Positions 1 through 7,136 of a DNA stretch of 64,000 bases are shown piece by piece (positions within the stretch are counted from its first letter, which is position 1; each line of letters opens with the position of its first letter). The notes beneath the pieces are model-generated. The model saw nothing but the letters and a program-made list of their open reading frames with translations. It was not told the DNA's origin and made no database searches. The position numbers and the translations under genes were made by a program. This stretch comes from Pseudomonas fluorescens (GTDB lineage: Bacteria > Pseudomonadota > Gammaproteobacteria > Pseudomonadales > Pseudomonadaceae), in the NCBI RefSeq assembly GCF_002022275.1, contig NZ_MSDF01000016.1, positions 126,301 through 190,300 on the forward strand. Direction: 5' to 3'.

Positions 1-2
1 TG

Positions 3-341
3 CCGGCGTTGCGTGAACGCGTTGGCGACATCCTGTCCCTGGCCGAATACTTTCTGGGCATCTACAGCCAGCGCCTGGATTTGCCGGTGCCGCTGATCAG
101 CGATGCGGCGCAGCGTGTGCTGGAACATCACAGCTGGCCGGGCAATACCCGTGAGCTGGAAAACGTCATTCACTTTGCGTTGCTGGTCGGCAGTGGCGAC
201 GAGATTCTGCCCGAGCATTTGAATCTGCCGGCAGCAGGTTCGCCGCTGGAGCAGGTGCGGCAGATCTTCGAGCGGGCCAGCCCTGCCGAGCAGGACGTGC
301 TGCGTAAATTCCTGCATGAACAAAATGGAATATCAACGTGA
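3..341 (+). CDS. Sigma-54-dependent transcriptional regulator, C-terminal part (5' end outside window)
   Basis: The reading frame is open from the window edge and begins with PALRERVGDI, the conserved segment near the end of the AAA+ domain of NtrC-family enhancer-binding proteins. WPGNTRELENVIH, the sensor-II region, follows. Such proteins drive sigma-54 promoters. Adjacency to a MetQ gene and to many sulfur-scavenging genes suggests an SfnR-like sulfur regulator, which is inference from context. Oddity: after the AAA+ domain there are only about 50 residues, ending FLHEQNGIST. I see no Fis-type HTH (no G-N-x-x-x-A-A-x-x-L-G-I pattern) in this frame or in the next bases. The protein is therefore either a truncated copy or an enhancer-binding protein without its own DNA-binding domain. 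The N-terminus cannot be judged here. Confidence 0.85.
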   Translation, partial: PALRERVGDILSLAEYFLGIYSQRLDLPVPLISDAAQRVLEHHSWPGNTRELENVIHFALLVGSGDEILPEHLNLPAAGSPLEQVRQIFERASPAEQDVLRKFLHEQNGIST

Positions 342-467
342 ATAAAAGATATTGTTCGGGAATAAAAAATCTAGGTATTGTCCGTTCCACGCCGCGATAG
401 CATTTCGCTGGCACACCACAAAAAAACGGCCGTCAGAGACGACCCGGAATTTCGATAAGGACACTGC
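342..467 (+). promoter_or_regulatory. Upstream region of the first metQ gene
   Basis: This AT-rich stretch contains two imperfect copies of GAATAAAA...ATTGT(T/C)C around 340-387. A weak sigma-70-like pair lies here: TTGTTC, 17 bases, GTATTG. A TGGCAC near 410 recalls a sigma-54 -24 element, but no matching -12 element follows at the right distance. The ribosome-binding site AAGGA lies about 7 bases before the ATG at 468. The site of regulation is not certain. Confidence 0.3.
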
Positions 468-1250
468 ATGAAAAAGGTTCTGTTGTTTACCGCACTGGCG
501 GCTGCCCTCACTGCAAGCTTCGCCCAGGCCAACGAGAAACTGGTGGTTGCCGCCACGCCGATCCCGCACGCGGAGATCCTTGAGCTGGTCAAACCGACCC
601 TGGCCAAAGAAGGCGTGGACCTGGAAATCAAAGTCTTCACCGACTACGTTCAGCCAAACGTGCAGGTTGCCGAGAAGCGTCTGGACGCCAACTACTTCCA
701 GACCCTGCCGTACCTGGAAAACTTCAACAAGGGCAAGGGCACCAACCTGGTCACCGTGGTTGGCGTGCACGTTGAACCCTTCGGCGGCTACTCGAAAAAG
801 ATCAAGAACATCTCCGAGCTGAAAGATGGCGCCACCGTGGCCATCCCGAACGAAGGCTCCAACAGCGGCCGCGCCCTGTTGCTGCTGCAAAAGGCGGGTG
901 TGATCACCCTGAAAGATCCGACCAATGCCTTGGCTACGCCGAAAGACATTGCCAGCAACCCGAAAAACCTGAAATTCAAAGAGCTGGAATCCGCACTGCT
1001 GCCACGCGTACTGGACCAGGTTGACCTGGATTTGATCAACACCAACTACGCCCTGGAAGCCGGCCTGAACCCGGCCAAAGACGCACTGATTATCGAAGAC
1101 GCGAAGTCGCCGTACGTGAACTTCCTGGTGGCCCGCCCGGACAACAAGGACAGCGACGCGATCCAGAAACTGGCCAAGGCGCTGACCAGCCCGGAAGTCA
1201 AAGCATTCATCGAGAAGAAGTACAACGGCGCGGTCGTGCCAGCGTTCTGA
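468..1250 (+). CDS. metQ: MetQ/NlpA-family ABC transporter substrate-binding protein
   Basis: Periplasmic binding protein of the methionine uptake (MUT) family, 260 aa, the usual length. Residues 1-21 form a signal peptide cleaved after AQA; there is no lipobox cysteine, so it should be soluble in the periplasm. Family hallmarks are visible: VAATPIPHAEIL near the mature N-terminus, then the motifs DANYFQTLPYL, IPNEGSNSGRALLLLQ and NYALEAGL. It binds methionine or a related sulfur compound and would deliver it to a MetNI permease, but no such permease genes directly adjoin it. A hairpin terminator follows, so it looks monocistronic. A second, divergent metQ sits at 16195-17013 within a metNI operon. 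Exact ligand unknown. Confidence 0.9.
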   Translation: MKKVLLFTALAAALTASFAQANEKLVVAATPIPHAEILELVKPTLAKEGVDLEIKVFTDYVQPNVQVAEKRLDANYFQTLPYLENFNKGKGTNLVTVVGVHVEPFGGYSKKIKNISELKDGATVAIPNEGSNSGRALLLLQKAGVITLKDPTNALATPKDIASNPKNLKFKELESALLPRVLDQVDLDLINTNYALEAGLNPAKDALIIEDAKSPYVNFLVARPDNKDSDAIQKLAKALTSPEVKAFIEKKYNGAVVPAF

Positions 1251-1278
1251 TGTAACCCAAAACCCCCTTCAAGGTTTG

Positions 1279-1313
1279 AACGCCGACGGCTTTTATAGCG
1301 TCGGCGTTTTTTT
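1279..1313 (+). terminator. Rho-independent terminator after metQ
   Basis: A GC-rich stem AACGCCGAC (1279-1287) pairs with GTCGGCGTT (1300-1308) and is followed by a run of T, 29 bases after the metQ stop codon. Confidence 0.9.
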
Positions 1314-1342
1314 ATGGCCGCTATTTGGAATGCAATCAAAAC

Positions 1343-1430
1343 TGTGGGAGCTGGCTTGCCTGCGATAGCGGTGCATCAGCCACACACCTGTAACTGACAG
1401 ACCGCAATCGCAGGCAAGCCAGCTCCCACA
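1343..1430. repeat. REPIN (REP doublet hairpin)
   Basis: The head TGTGGGAGCTGGCTTGCCTGCGA is mirrored by the inverted tail TCGCAGGCAAGCCAGCTCCCACA, with a variable loop between (88 bp). This is the commonest extragenic repeat type of the P. fluorescens group, mobilised in trans by RAYT transposases; no RAYT gene is in the window. Confidence 0.95.
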
Positions 1431-1445
1431 TTGAACGGTGGCGTG

Positions 1446-1532
1446 TCAGATAGCGCGGCTATTGATCGCCTTGCGCAACGCCACCAGCCACTTCACCAGC
1501 TCCTGCGGATCAATCGGTTTCGCTTCGTTCAT
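1446..1532 (-). CDS. Small hypothetical protein, 28 aa
   Basis: A short ORF reading MNEAKPIDPQELVKWL... and ending INSRAI. It has a plausible ribosome-binding site (GAGGG, about 8 bases upstream of the ATG). The composition is amphipathic: helix-forming residues in the middle with lysine, arginine and tryptophan. It stands alone between a REPIN and the AT-rich promoter region of the ABC operon, transcribed away from the latter. I do not recognise the product. It could be a genuine micro-protein or chance; the good SD and protein-like composition favour the former modestly. Confidence 0.4.
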   Translation of the reverse strand: MNEAKPIDPQELVKWLVALRKAINSRAI

Positions 1533-1603
1533 GGTTCGATCCCTCGAATCTTTCGACCCCAAGACCATAGCTGCCACCTGTCAAACCCGCGAATCCGGGG
1601 GTT

Positions 1604-1742
1604 ATCTTTTTGGGTGATATCAATATTCTATTTGGGTATTTAAATTTTATTTTTTATACCTTTAAAGTTCGCGCTACCCGGCGTTACCCACGCCGGATTG
1701 AACTGCGCTCGCTGCATTACCCTGCGGCGTCATGGACGGCAA
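1604..1742 (+). promoter_or_regulatory. AT-rich promoter region of the amino-acid ABC operon
   Basis: A strongly AT-rich island contains TTGGGT (1632-1637), 17 bases, TATACC (1655-1660), an acceptable sigma-70 pair. About 85 bases of leader precede the ATG at 1743. In pseudomonads AT-rich blocks like this often bind CysB or other LysR proteins at sulfur genes; that is inference. Confidence 0.45.
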
Positions 1743-2408
1743 ATGACATTCGATTTCGCATTTATCCTCAGCACCTTGCCGGCGTTTCTCAAAGCCGTGG
1801 GGGTGACGCTGCAAGTGGGCCTGATCGCCATTGCCACCTCGTTGCTGGTGGCGCTGATCAACGCCGCGCTGCTGGTGTTTCGCACGCCTTACCTGTCACG
1901 CCTGGTGGCGCTGTATGTGGAGCTGGCGCGCAATACGCCGCTGCTGATCCAGTTGTTTTTCGTCTACTTTGCGCTGCCGGCCCTGGGCTTCAATATTTCC
2001 GGGTTCTGGGCGGCGATCATTACCATGACCTTCCTCGGCGGCGCCTACCTCACTGAAGTGCTGCGCGCCGGTGTGGAAGCGGTGCCGCTGGCGCAGATCG
2101 AGTCGGGCAAGTCCATCGGCCTGTCGGACTGGCAGCTGCTGCGCCATGTGATCCTGCCCCAGGCCGGCATCCTCAGCCTGCCGGCGCTGTTCGCCAATTT
2201 CATCTTCCTGCTCAAGGAGACCACCGTGGTCTCTGCCGTGGCGGTGCCGGAGATTCTCTACACCACCAAGAGCTATATCGCCCTGTACTACAAAACCTAC
2301 GAAATGCTCGCCGTGTTGACGCTGATCTGCGTGCTGCTGTTTTTGCCGCTGTCGTTGCTGCTCAGCCGCCTGGAAAGGAGGCTCCAGCATGGCCAGTTCG
2401 GGTCTTGA
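1743..2408 (+). CDS. Polar amino-acid (probably cystine-type) ABC transporter permease 1
   Basis: Inner-membrane permease of the HisM/GlnP family, 221 aa from the ATG at 1743 (MTFDFAF). A TTG further upstream lacks a ribosome-binding site. Several hydrophobic segments are evident, the first at about residues 20-45. The family motif ELARNTPLLIQLFF follows, then the EAA loop around residues 100-140 (LRAGVEAVPLAQIESGKSIGL) that docks onto the ATPase. The stop overlaps the start of the next permease gene by 20 bases, so translation is coupled. Together with the following three genes it forms a complete importer. The substrate cannot be read from the permease; the sulfur-gene surroundings make cystine or a cysteine derivative plausible. 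Confidence 0.9.
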   Translation: MTFDFAFILSTLPAFLKAVGVTLQVGLIAIATSLLVALINAALLVFRTPYLSRLVALYVELARNTPLLIQLFFVYFALPALGFNISGFWAAIITMTFLGGAYLTEVLRAGVEAVPLAQIESGKSIGLSDWQLLRHVILPQAGILSLPALFANFIFLLKETTVVSAVAVPEILYTTKSYIALYYKTYEMLAVLTLICVLLFLPLSLLLSRLERRLQHGQFGS

Positions 2409-3048
2409 ATTGCTCTGGGTGTCGTTGCCGCAACTGGGCAAGGGCGCTGCGCAAACCCTGTCGATTTCATTTCTGAGTATCGCGTTCAGCACCGTTGGCG
2501 GTGTGTTGTATGGCGTGCTGCGGACTTTGAACAACCGGCTGATCAACGGCGTGCTGCGGGTTTACCTGGAGCTGTTCCGGGCGATCCCGGTGCTGGTGTG
2601 GTTGTACCTGTTGTTTTTCGGCCTGCCGATTTTCTTTGGCCTGAGCATTCCGAGTTTCTGGTGCGCGGTGCTGGTGCTGTCGTTGTGGGGCGCCAGTGAA
2701 GTGGGCGAGGTGGTGCGCGGCGCGTTGCATTCGCTGCCACGCGGTCAGCGTGAAGCGGGCTTGTCGATTGGCTTATCGGACCCGCAACTCTACGGCTACG
2801 TATTGCTGCCTCAGGCGCTGAAACGCATGACCCCGCCGACCATCAACGTCTACACACGCATCATCAAAACCAGCTCGCTCGCCGTGCTGATCGGCGTGGT
2901 GGACGTGATCAAGGTCGGCCAGCAAATCATCGAACGCACCTACGAGTCGGTACTGATCTACGGCGTGCTGTTCCTGTTTTTCTTCTTTATCTGCTACCCG
3001 TTGTCGGCCGCCTCCAAGGTGCTGGAACGGCGCTGGGCCCAAGCATGA
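2389..3048 (+). CDS. Polar amino-acid ABC transporter permease 2
   Basis: The second HisM/GlnP-family permease of the importer, 219 aa. It begins inside the end of permease 1 (ATG at 2389, preceded by GGAGG within the upstream gene) and ends with an ATGA overlap with the ATPase gene. ELFRAIPVLVWLYLLFFGLP is the family motif in the second membrane segment. The EAA loop reads VVRGALHSLPRGQREAGLSIG at about residues 105-130. Two different permeases imply a heterodimeric membrane core, as in His/Lys/Arg systems. Its final hydrophobic segment is rich in phenylalanine (VLFLFFFFICYPL). Confidence 0.9.
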   Translation: MASSGLELLWVSLPQLGKGAAQTLSISFLSIAFSTVGGVLYGVLRTLNNRLINGVLRVYLELFRAIPVLVWLYLLFFGLPIFFGLSIPSFWCAVLVLSLWGASEVGEVVRGALHSLPRGQREAGLSIGLSDPQLYGYVLLPQALKRMTPPTINVYTRIIKTSSLAVLIGVVDVIKVGQQIIERTYESVLIYGVLFLFFFFICYPLSAASKVLERRWAQA

Positions 3049-3821
3049 GCGCATTGATCGAGTTTCAGGGTTTCAACAAATTCTTTGGCGAGGCGCAGGT
3101 GCTCAAGGGCATCGACCTGAGCGTGCAAAGTGGCGAAGTGGTGGTGATCCTCGGCCCCAGCGGCTGCGGCAAAAGCACCTTGCTGCGTTGCTTGAATGGG
3201 CTGGAAGTCGCCCACAGCGGCAGCCTGCGCTTTGCCGGCAAGGAGCTGCTGGACAAGCGCACCGACTGGCGCAAGGTGCGCCAGGACGTGGGCATGGTGT
3301 TCCAGAGTTATCACCTGTTCCCGCACATGAGCGTGCTCGACAACATCCTGCTCGGCCCGCTGAAAGTGCAAAAACGCGAACCGCGTGAAGCGCGTGCCCA
3401 AGCCGAAAAATTGCTGGAGCGCGTGGGCCTGGCCGACAAGCGCGACGCCTTCCCGCGTCAGCTCTCGGGAGGCCAGCAGCAACGCATCGCCATCGTCCGT
3501 TCGTTGTGCATGAACCCTCAGGTCATGCTATTTGACGAGGTCACCGCCGCCCTCGACCCGGAAATGGTCAAGGAAGTGCTGGAGGTAATCCAGGGCCTGG
3601 CCCGCGATGGCATGACCTTGCTGATCGTTACCCATGAAATGGCCTTCGCCCGCGCCGTCGCTGACCGCGTGGTGTTTATGGAGGCTGGCCGCATCCTCGA
3701 ACACAACACCCCCGAGGCATTCTTTACGAACCCGCAGACCGCACGCGCGCAGCAGTTTCTGGAGAAGTTCTCCTTTGTTTCAACACTGCCCAAGAAAACC
3801 AAGGAACTGGAGCTGCTATGA
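3045..3821 (+). CDS. Amino-acid ABC transporter ATP-binding protein
   Basis: Cytoplasmic ATPase of the importer, 258 aa. Walker A GPSGCGKST is at residues 37-45, the signature LSGGQQQR near 140, and Walker B VMLFDEV about 20 residues later, followed by TAALDPE and the switch histidine in VTHEM. This is the normal GlnQ/HisP pattern. ATGA overlaps on both sides (with permease 2 and the SBP gene) show a tightly coupled operon. The C-terminal tail SFVSTLPKKTKELELL is slightly longer than in GlnQ. Confidence 0.93.
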   Translation: MSALIEFQGFNKFFGEAQVLKGIDLSVQSGEVVVILGPSGCGKSTLLRCLNGLEVAHSGSLRFAGKELLDKRTDWRKVRQDVGMVFQSYHLFPHMSVLDNILLGPLKVQKREPREARAQAEKLLERVGLADKRDAFPRQLSGGQQQRIAIVRSLCMNPQVMLFDEVTAALDPEMVKEVLEVIQGLARDGMTLLIVTHEMAFARAVADRVVFMEAGRILEHNTPEAFFTNPQTARAQQFLEKFSFVSTLPKKTKELELL

Positions 3822-4672
3822 AAAAGTTACTGCTGCCACTGTTTGCCGTCGCCTTGCTGGCCGGCTGCGATAAAAAGGCCGAAGAGCCTGCAAAACCCGC
3901 GGCCGCTGCTGCGAGCTATATCGATAAAATCAAGGCGCGCGACAAGCTGATCGTCGGCGTCTTCACCGACAAACCGCCGTTCGGCTTTGTGAATGAAGCC
4001 GGCCGCTACGTCGGTTTTGATACTGATATCGGCCGTCAATTCGCCAAGGATTTGTTGGGCGATGAAAACAAAGTCGAGTTCGTCGCGGTTGAACCGGCCA
4101 GCCGTATTCCGTTCCTGCAAAGCGACAAGGTCGATTTGATCCTCGCCAACATGACCGTGACGCCGGAGCGTAAGGAAGCGGTGGACTTCACCAACCCCAA
4201 CCTGAAAGTAGCGGTGCAGGCCCTGGTGCCGAACGGCAGCGCGGTGAAAAACCTGGATGACCTGGCCACCCGCACCACCATCGTCACCACCGGCACCACC
4301 GCCGACATCTGGCTGACCAAGAACCACCCGGACTGGAAACTGCTCAAGTTCGAGAAAAACTCCGAGTCGCTGCAAGCGCTGTCAGCTGGCCGTGGTGATG
4401 CGTATGCGCAAGACAATCTGGTGCTGTTCAGCTGGGCCAAGCAGAACCCGGGCTACCGCGTGCTGGAAGAGAAGCTGGGCGATGAAGCGCCGATCGCGCC
4501 GGCGGTGAAGAAGGGCAACATTGAACTGCGCGACTGGGTGAATGCCGAGTTGGCGAAGTTGGGTGAAGAGAAGTTTCTGCTCAAGCTGTACGACCAATAT
4601 GTGCGTAAAGAGCTGAGCGATGACACCAAGCCTGAGAGTGTGATTGTTGAAGGCGGCAAGTGGCAGGGCTGA
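3818..4672 (+). CDS. Amino-acid ABC transporter substrate-binding lipoprotein (SBP family 3)
   Basis: A 284-aa periplasmic binding protein of the family-3 type. The N-terminus MKKLLLPLFAVALLAGC ends in a lipobox with Cys17, so it should be membrane-anchored. A short linker rich in Lys, Pro and Ala follows. The SBP fold begins at KLIVGVFTDKPPFGFVNEAGR and includes VGFDTDI and DLILANMTVTPERKEAVDFTNP, the usual ligand-pocket segments. As last gene of the four-gene operon, overlapping the ATPase by ATGA, it supplies the specificity. Family members include PEB1/CjaA-like Asp/Glu or cysteine binders. The sulfur context favours cysteine or cystine, but the ligand is not proven. The stop is followed within 10 bases by REP sequences. 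Confidence 0.9.
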   Translation: MKKLLLPLFAVALLAGCDKKAEEPAKPAAAAASYIDKIKARDKLIVGVFTDKPPFGFVNEAGRYVGFDTDIGRQFAKDLLGDENKVEFVAVEPASRIPFLQSDKVDLILANMTVTPERKEAVDFTNPNLKVAVQALVPNGSAVKNLDDLATRTTIVTTGTTADIWLTKNHPDWKLLKFEKNSESLQALSAGRGDAYAQDNLVLFSWAKQNPGYRVLEEKLGDEAPIAPAVKKGNIELRDWVNAELAKLGEEKFLLKLYDQYVRKELSDDTKPESVIVEGGKWQG

Positions 4673-4676
4673 AATA

Positions 4677-4752
4677 GCTATCGCAGGCAAGCCAGCTCCC
4701 ACATTTGAAGGTATTCACAAATCAAAATGTGGGAGCGGGCTTGCCCGCGATG
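4677..4752. repeat. Two REP singlets, tail-to-tail
   Basis: A reverse REP tail (CTATCGCAGGCAAGCCAGCTCCCACA, up to 4703) and a forward REP head of a different subtype (4728-4752, the GGAGCGGGCTTGCCCGCGA type) are separated by 24 bases. They lie between the convergent SBP and ATPase genes and may form a transcription-ending hairpin for both. Confidence 0.85.
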
Positions 4753-4771
4753 AGGCCGGCTCAGGCACCGA

Positions 4772-5932
4772 CTATTCCGGCCAATGCCACGCCGGCGCAT
4801 CCAGAATCCCCTGCCCAACTATTTGGGTTTCCCCCAGCACCTTCTCCAACACAATCGAATTACACCCCTCATCCTGCTCCAGCGCCGCAATCAACCGGCT
4901 CGCATGCGACACCACCCACACCTGGCACTGCATGGACGCCTGAATAATCAGCCGCGCCAATGCCGGCAGCAAATCCGGGTGCAAGCTGGTTTCCGGCTCG
5001 TTCAGCACCATCATCGTCGGCGGCCTCGGCGTCAGCAGCGCCGCGATCAGCAACAAATAACGCAACGTCCCGTCCGACAGCTCCGCCGCCGACAACGGCC
5101 GCAGCAAGCCCTCCTGATAAAACTCAATCGCAAAGCGCCCGCCCTGCAAGGGCTGGATGTTCAGTCGCGCACCGGGAAACGCGTCACTCACCGCCCGCTG
5201 CAACGCCTCCGGGTCGCCGATTTCGCGAATGGTCTGCAACGCCGCCGCCAAGTCCCGCCCATCGTGGTGCAGCACCGGCGTGCGCGTGCCCAATTGCGGC
5301 TGGCGTACCGGCGCGTCCACGTCGCTGCGAAAGTGATCATAAAAGCGCCAGCCGCGAATGCTCTCACGCAGCAACAGCACCTCCGGCGAGCCGCGCATAC
5401 TGCCGACCTGGTCGAACAGGCTGTTGTAATTCGGTGTGTGCTGGGCGAGGACGTCCCAGGCACGGCCTTCGCGGGCGCGCACCATAGGGCCGGAGCGCTG
5501 CACCAGCAGGCTGGCCGGGCGGTAGATATGCCCGGCCCAGATGCATTCCTTTTTTACCTCCGGGTCCAGGGAGAAGTACGACTGGCTGGGCTCGGGCAGC
5601 CCCAACGAGATGGCATAGCTGAAATCTTCCCCGGCAAACCCCAGACGCAGACGCTTGACGCCCTGGCGCACGCTGGACTCAATCGGCACCTCGCCATTGC
5701 GCATGCGCCGGGTGATGGTTTCCGGCCCGGCCCAGAACGTCGAATCCAGCCCACCTTCACGGGCCAGCGCGTTGATCACCCCGCCCTGGGCGGTCTCGGC
5801 CAGCAAACGCAGGGCGCGGTACAAGTTGGACTTGCCACTGCCATTGGGCCCGGTGATCAGGTTCAACCGGTCCAGCGGCACCACCAATTTGTTGATCGAG
5901 CGGTAATTGGCCACCGCGAGGGTTTTGAGCAT
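4772..5932 (-). CDS. AAA-family ATPase, OLD/RecF-like (COG4637 type)
   Basis: A 386-aa soluble ATPase. Walker A GPNGSGKSN lies at residues 28-36 after an SMC/RecF-like N-terminus (LAVANYRSI). LSDGTLRYLLL is an ABC-like signature, and Walker B MMVLNEPETSLHPD lies in the C-terminal third, followed by a switch histidine in WVVSHASR. The asparagine in LNEPET replaces the usual first Walker B aspartate, a common variation in this family. Such predicted ATPases resemble the ATPase half of OLD nucleases but have no Toprim domain, and none is visible here. It is a lone gene divergent from the efflux operon, with no obvious partner. Role unknown; DNA metabolism or defence would be speculation. Confidence 0.85.
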   Translation of the reverse strand: MLKTLAVANYRSINKLVVPLDRLNLITGPNGSGKSNLYRALRLLAETAQGGVINALAREGGLDSTFWAGPETITRRMRNGEVPIESSVRQGVKRLRLGFAGEDFSYAISLGLPEPSQSYFSLDPEVKKECIWAGHIYRPASLLVQRSGPMVRAREGRAWDVLAQHTPNYNSLFDQVGSMRGSPEVLLLRESIRGWRFYDHFRSDVDAPVRQPQLGTRTPVLHHDGRDLAAALQTIREIGDPEALQRAVSDAFPGARLNIQPLQGGRFAIEFYQEGLLRPLSAAELSDGTLRYLLLIAALLTPRPPTMMVLNEPETSLHPDLLPALARLIIQASMQCQVWVVSHASRLIAALEQDEGCNSIVLEKVLGETQIVGQGILDAPAWHWPE

Positions 5933-6053
5933 GTGTATTCAGTCGGTGTGGGAACCTTCGGAGTATGGGATCCTCCCTGCAGATAAGGAACCCTGATCTA
6001 AGCTCACAGTCGCATACACACTGGCAAGTCGGCATCACGCAAAAGGAGCCTGC
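5933..6053. promoter_or_regulatory. Divergent intergenic region between the ATPase and the efflux operon
   Basis: This 121-base region must hold promoters in both directions. The start of the efflux operon is fixed by AAAGGAG ending 5 bases before the ATG at 6054. GTGTAT near 5935 and ATACAC near 6015 form an imperfect inverted repeat that could bind a repressor. I see no consensus -35/-10 pair good enough to call. Confidence 0.3.
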
Positions 6054-7136
6054 ATGGGCGGTCGGACTATCACACTTATCTTCGGACTTGGCCTACTGAC
6101 GCTGTTGAGCGGCTGTGGCGAGAAAAAGGCCGAACCCAAAGAGCATTCACGGGTGTTTGTGCAGACCGTGCAGTCGGCGGACTTTGCCGCAGCGGTCACG
6201 CTCACGGGCGATATTCAGGCCCGCGTACAAACCGATTTGTCCTTCCGCGTAGGCGGCAAGATCATCCAGCGCATGGTGGATGTGGGCGACCGCGTGAGCG
6301 CCAAGCAAGTGCTGGCCAAGCTTGACCCGAAGGATTTGCAGACCAACGTCGACTCCGCCCAGGCCCAGGTCGTGGCTGAACAGGCGCGGGTCAAACAGAC
6401 GGCCGCTGCCTTCGTGCGCCAGGAAAAGCTCCTGCCCAAGGGTTACACCAGCCGCAGCGAATACGATTCCGCCCAGGCCGCGTTGCGCAGTAGCCAAAGC
6501 GCTCTGGCCGCCGCTCAGGCACAATTGGCTAACGCCCGCGAACAGCTCGGGTACACCTCGCTGATTGCCGACGCGCCGGGGATTATTACCGCGCGTCAGG
6601 CCGAAGTTGGCCAAGTGGTGCAGGCCACGGTGCCGATTTTCAGCCTGGCCCGCGATGGCGAGCGCGATGCGGTGTTCAACGTCTATGAGTCGTTGCTGGT
6701 CGAGCCGCCACCGGATGCGCCGATCACCGTGAGCCTGCTGGATAACCCGAGCATCAAGGCGGTGGGCAAGGTCCGCGAAGTGACCCCGGCCGTGGCGGCC
6801 AATACCGGTACCGTCCAGGTCAAAATCGCCCTGCAAAGCCTGCCCAAAGGCATGGAGCTGGGCTCGGTGGTGAGCGCCACCGCCAATGGCCCGGCCAAGG
6901 CCAGTATCGAGCTGCCGTGGGCGGCGCTGACCAAAGACCTCAGCGAACCCGCCGTGTGGCTGATCGACGGCGATGGCAAGGCGCAACTGCACAAGGTCAC
7001 CGTGGCGCGCTACCTCACCGGCAAAGTCATTATTGGCGACGGCCTCAAAGGCGGCGAAAAAGTGGTGGTGGCCGGTGGGCAGTTGCTGCACCCGGGCATG
7101 ATCGTCGAAATCGCCGACAGAGGAGCCCAGCCATGA
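6054..7136 (+). CDS. triA: RND efflux periplasmic adaptor lipoprotein (TriA-like)
   Basis: A membrane-fusion protein of 360 aa. The signal peptide ends in the lipobox LLSGC (Cys21). The order of parts is the usual one: beta strand LTGDIQARVQTDLSFRVGGKI, the lipoyl half-motif VDVGDRVSAKQVLAKLDP, a long helical hairpin (about 95-165, rich in Ala/Gln), the second lipoyl half (LIADAPGIITARQAEVGQVV) and the C-terminal beta domains. It bridges the inner-membrane pump to an outer-membrane channel. It is first of three coupled genes: two different adaptors followed by one RND pump is the arrangement of TriABC of P. aeruginosa, where both adaptors are needed. No outer-membrane channel gene is present, so a remote TolC/OpmH-type protein is presumably used. 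Confidence 0.88.
   Translation: MGGRTITLIFGLGLLTLLSGCGEKKAEPKEHSRVFVQTVQSADFAAAVTLTGDIQARVQTDLSFRVGGKIIQRMVDVGDRVSAKQVLAKLDPKDLQTNVDSAQAQVVAEQARVKQTAAAFVRQEKLLPKGYTSRSEYDSAQAALRSSQSALAAAQAQLANAREQLGYTSLIADAPGIITARQAEVGQVVQATVPIFSLARDGERDAVFNVYESLLVEPPPDAPITVSLLDNPSIKAVGKVREVTPAVAANTGTVQVKIALQSLPKGMELGSVVSATANGPAKASIELPWAALTKDLSEPAVWLIDGDGKAQLHKVTVARYLTGKVIIGDGLKGGEKVVVAGGQLLHPGMIVEIADRGAQP

Noticed and set aside
405..430. Sigma-54 promoter (TGGCAC) before metQ
   Set aside because: No TTGC-type -12 element at the required spacing.
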